The translations under genes and the position numbers were made by a program. A DNA stretch of 36,263 nt, from NCBI GenBank assembly GCA_036897625.1, contig JAYMTA010000173.1:1-36263 (forward strand), written 5' to 3'. Within the stretch, counting starts at the first letter, position 1, and each line of letters opens with the position of its first letter. Below the pieces are notes generated by a model. It had not been told where the DNA came from. It ran no database searches and saw nothing but the letters and a program-made list of their open reading frames with translations. The DNA is from Pelargonium cotyledonis. Taxonomy: Eukaryota; Streptophyta; Magnoliopsida; Geraniales; Geraniaceae. Of the stretch, positions 34,001 to 36,263 are shown piece after piece.

Positions 34001-34827
34001 GACATACCTCTCGAGGCATGAGCGTCTTGGGAATGACTCTGCAGATCGAGAAAAAAGATTGCAAAATATCAGTTGCAATGTAGAGCAAAACCAACAACAT
34101 AAGACCCAACTCACTCACTAACTGGTTTTGAGTCTGTATTCTGTAATTTTAGAAACATTCAATGACAGAACTTGAAGTGAACATCAAAAGGATCAAATAG
34201 TTAGAGAAGCTTACCCAATAACATGCCTACCACCATCATGAACAGCTTGTGAAACCAAACCCATGAGGCCTATGCTACCCCCTCCATAGACCAGATCAAT
34301 GTTCCTCAAAACCTTCAAAAGTACCAAAATTGACTCAGCCCAGAAACAGAAAATGACACTTCATAACATTATCATCACGGAATCAAATCAAATTGGAATT
34401 TTTGTTGCTCCTCAGGTACATATCCCCAATTTCAAGAGTTGCAGAGACAAAAGGAAATGAACAGTGAAACCAAACAAACACACTCACAATGAAGCTCCAA
34501 AGTCCAAAACAGGTACATCTCCAAAATGGGTCGTTAAGAATGTAGGTTATGTGATCTATATTTTAAAAAACCCATTTCAAAAAAGGTACATAAAGATCAC
34601 TTTTTTTTTATGCCAAACCCAACAGATTGGGAACAAAACCCATAAAAACACATTACAAAATAGAAAACACCAAAAAAATTATCAATATATAATACCAATT
34701 CCTTGCCAAGTTCAATAGCAGCATCCTGATAGCTACTCTTCTTCCCTTGGCTGCTCCCACAGAACACACAAATCTTCTTAAACCTAGAACTCAGCTGATG
34801 ATTCATGGCACTCATTTCTCTCTCCAT
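31008..34827 (-). CDS. LOG: LOG: cytokinin riboside 5'-monophosphate phosphoribohydrolase
   Basis: Seven minus-strand exons: 34827-34696, 34312-34215, 34038-34008, 33403-33304, 31544-31474, 31384-31241 and 31088-31008. They encode 218 residues, a normal LOG length. The enzyme hydrolyses cytokinin nucleotide monophosphates to the active free base plus ribose 5-phosphate in cytosol and nucleus. Visible motifs are [35 protein letters not shown] (about 52-71), [30 protein letters not shown] with catalytic-region R and K, and the signature PGGYGTLEE (120-128). The tail exon [16 protein letters not shown] fits the family and shows that exon 6 ends at GAG|GTAAAT rather than reading on to a nearby stop. 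The start [11 protein letters not shown] is the first in-frame ATG. Intron 4 (31545-33303) is long and holds direct repeats. Position next to LAC11 and NPH3-like genes matches Arabidopsis LOG6, so it is probably that orthologue. Confidence 0.94.
31865..32193. repeat. Diverged direct repeats in the long LOG intron
   Basis: Two units at about 31865-31979 and 32060-32193 share GTAGACATGTTATAGAT, AAGCGTGCACCTA and GAGGC-CCTT, then TTGGAATT. The second unit carries an extra internal stretch. They are probably remains of a transposable element whose class I cannot assign. Confidence 0.65.
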
Positions 34828-35024
34828 TGCCACTCACTCACTTTGCTCACAGTTACAGAGAAGAAGAACTGGAAATTGGGTGAAGAGTTGAAAGAAAAGA
34901 TCTTCCTTTCCCTCTTCTTTTTCTTGTTCTATAGTATAAGCTTGCCTATTTGTCTACACAACACATACAATACACATTTGTGTCATACAAACAATACAAC
35001 ATATCAACTTGGATCATGCCTCTC

Positions 35025-35068
35025 TATATATAAACCACATCGCACGTGAGTGGCCTCCTCAGCACGTG
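35025..35068 (-). promoter_or_regulatory. LOG promoter: TATA box and twin G-boxes
   Basis: TATATATA at 35025-35032 lies about 200 bp upstream of the LOG ATG. Two CACGTG palindromes at 35043-35048 and 35063-35068 are exactly 20 bp apart, just upstream of the TATA on the minus strand. bHLH, bZIP or BZR-type control is plausible but inferred. Confidence 0.5.
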
Positions 35069-35937
35069 ACTAACCTTTTGCATCATTATTTGCAATATGG
35101 TATATTCTATATTGTGCACTTTGGATTTTTTTTAATGTTTCCAATATATAATATATATGATTTTGTATTACATTGCCAAATAATCTGATTTTTGTTTTAC
35201 TTTAGTATCTATTTATGCTAATTTGGTCATGATTTGATTTTGGTTCCAACTTAATATTCTTATTATCTAGTTTTGCTTTAAATAGAATTATTGGTGTTCC
35301 AAATAGTCATCATAGAATATATATTATTGAGGACTAAGTTGAGAAATAATGGATTTTAAAATCACTAATTGAAGTAAAAGCTACCTGAAACAATATACAT
35401 GCAGATATATTGTGCAATTTGTGTTTTTGAAAATTTTCAATATATATCTGTATATATTATTTTGAAATATATGGTTAATTAATTTGATTTTTTTTTTCAA
35501 ATTAGACTATTCAGTATATATTTTATACTAATTTCTTCAAAAAAAATTTTTTAGAATAATTAGATTAGCCTAATGAAATACTATTGTTCCCAAATCAAAC
35601 CTCCATTCCTTATTACTCTGACAAAATTGTTGTGTGCACATGAAACATTTGTTTTTATTAATTTCAAATTACCCATATCCCAACTCCAAGCATGCTGTGA
35701 TGTTCCTCCCAAAATTGTAATAAATATATAAAAACCCATATCTTTAATTTTCTATAATTGTCATATAAAATATATTAATTCCTTGATTTTAAAATATAAA
35801 TTACTTAACTATGCCCAAATCCCCAAAACACCCTTTCTGCCACTGCATGTTCTCTTTCTTTAGTTTGTTTTATTTTATCATGTTCCTATTACTAGAGACA
35901 AATTCAATCCAATTATTTTTAACTGGGATCTTCATAA
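35069..35937. other. AT-rich spacer upstream of LOG
   Basis: Very AT-rich DNA with many ATATAT runs. No gene, clear repeat family or RNA gene was seen. Confidence 0.5.
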
Positions 35938-36263
35938 TTTTTTTTGAACGGAAATTACTTTATTTATTGATAATAGAAACCGAATACAAAGTAATAGAAA
36001 CTGAAAGTGATACTAGAAACCGAATACAAAGTAAAAGAAAACGAAAACATAGAGTGATTCCTATCCAACTGTGCCGATCCAGACAAGGACATAGAAGCGT
36101 GAGCCCTAATGTCGCTGGTTCGATCTAACTTAGGCCTAATCCAAGCCTTGTGAATCATGAAAAAGAAAGCAACACCATAGCAGGAAAACATAAAACCCAA
36201 CTGTAGTTGCGAAACCCATCTAGGCATCCCGGGTCCTAACACGAGACCCGCGACGGCAAAAAC
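35938..36263 (-). mobile_element. Probable 3' end of a LINE (partial, runs off the right edge)
   Basis: On the minus strand the sequence ends AATAAATAAAGTAATTTCCG, TTC, then an A8 tail (35945-35938), which resembles the tails of plant L1-type elements. A 20-base segment, AGAAACCGAATACAAAGTAA, occurs at 35975-35994 and again at 36015-36034, a local duplication close to the tail. An open frame of about 92 codons in this strand has no recognised domain. The assignment rests on the poly(A) end and style of tail only. Confidence 0.4.

Noticed and set aside
36100..36130. SINE with a B-box (GGTTCGATC) on the plus strand
   Set aside because: No A-box is seen at proper spacing, and the poly(A) end points in the other direction.
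35964..36242. 92-codon minus-strand protein gene
   Set aside because: It has no recognised domain and lies in the probable LINE tail, with duplicated 20-mers inside it.
1..36263. tRNA, rRNA or CRISPR-like structures
   Set aside because: By eye no cloverleaf with proper A and B boxes, no rRNA sequence and no evenly spaced direct repeats with unique spacers were found.

Overview
This is a window of a plant nuclear genome, almost certainly a eudicot. The genes have many GT-AG introns in AT-rich, pyrimidine-rich DNA. The proteins belong to plant families (NPH3/RPT2-like, laccase, LOG, LAZ1/DUF300), and the spacers are full of plant-type transposon remains: CACTA, Stowaway-like MITEs, LTR relics and a LINE tail. 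There is no operon structure. The species cannot be named from sequence alone. All exon models below were built by hand from splice sites, reading phase and protein-family conservation; no transcript evidence was available.

Layout. (1) 1-2833, plus: the 3' part of a gene for a coiled-coil protein with a C-terminal membrane anchor. (2) 4382-10944, plus: a six-exon LAZ1/DUF300 (organic solute transporter alpha-like) membrane protein. (3) 13528-13848, plus: a single-exon, very basic 106-residue protein. (4) 11.9-22.0 kb: mainly a repeat-rich zone around gene 3, with two LTR-like relics carrying short degenerate tandem repeats, a copia-like scrap, an intact Stowaway-like MITE (12779-13020) and a 3.7 kb CACTA element (17705-21418). 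(5) 22028-25526, plus: a BTB-NPH3 protein. (6) 26705-28861, minus: a laccase of the LAC11 type. (7) 31008-34827, minus: a LOG cytokinin-activating enzyme in seven exons. (8) The right edge holds the 3' end of a probable LINE.

The most striking element is the CACTA transposon. It encodes no recognisable transposase but carries, in reverse orientation, four consecutive exons of the microtubule-associated protein gene CLASP with splice sites preserved, plus one exon of an ARF/ARL-type small GTPase. Both host fragments are broken (a stop codon in CLASP, a frameshift in the GTPase). The element therefore looks like a Pack-type, gene-capturing, non-autonomous CACTA. Its right end abuts a half MITE and its flanks show no matching target-site duplication.

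The trio NPH3-like / LAC11-like / LOG matches, from memory, the Arabidopsis neighbours At5g03250 / At5g03260 (LAC11) / At5g03270 (LOG6), so this end of the window is probably an old conserved block. The genes do not form one pathway. The laccase acts in lignin polymerisation in the wall, LOG releases active cytokinin, and the NPH3-like protein is a plasma-membrane or E3-ligase adaptor type.
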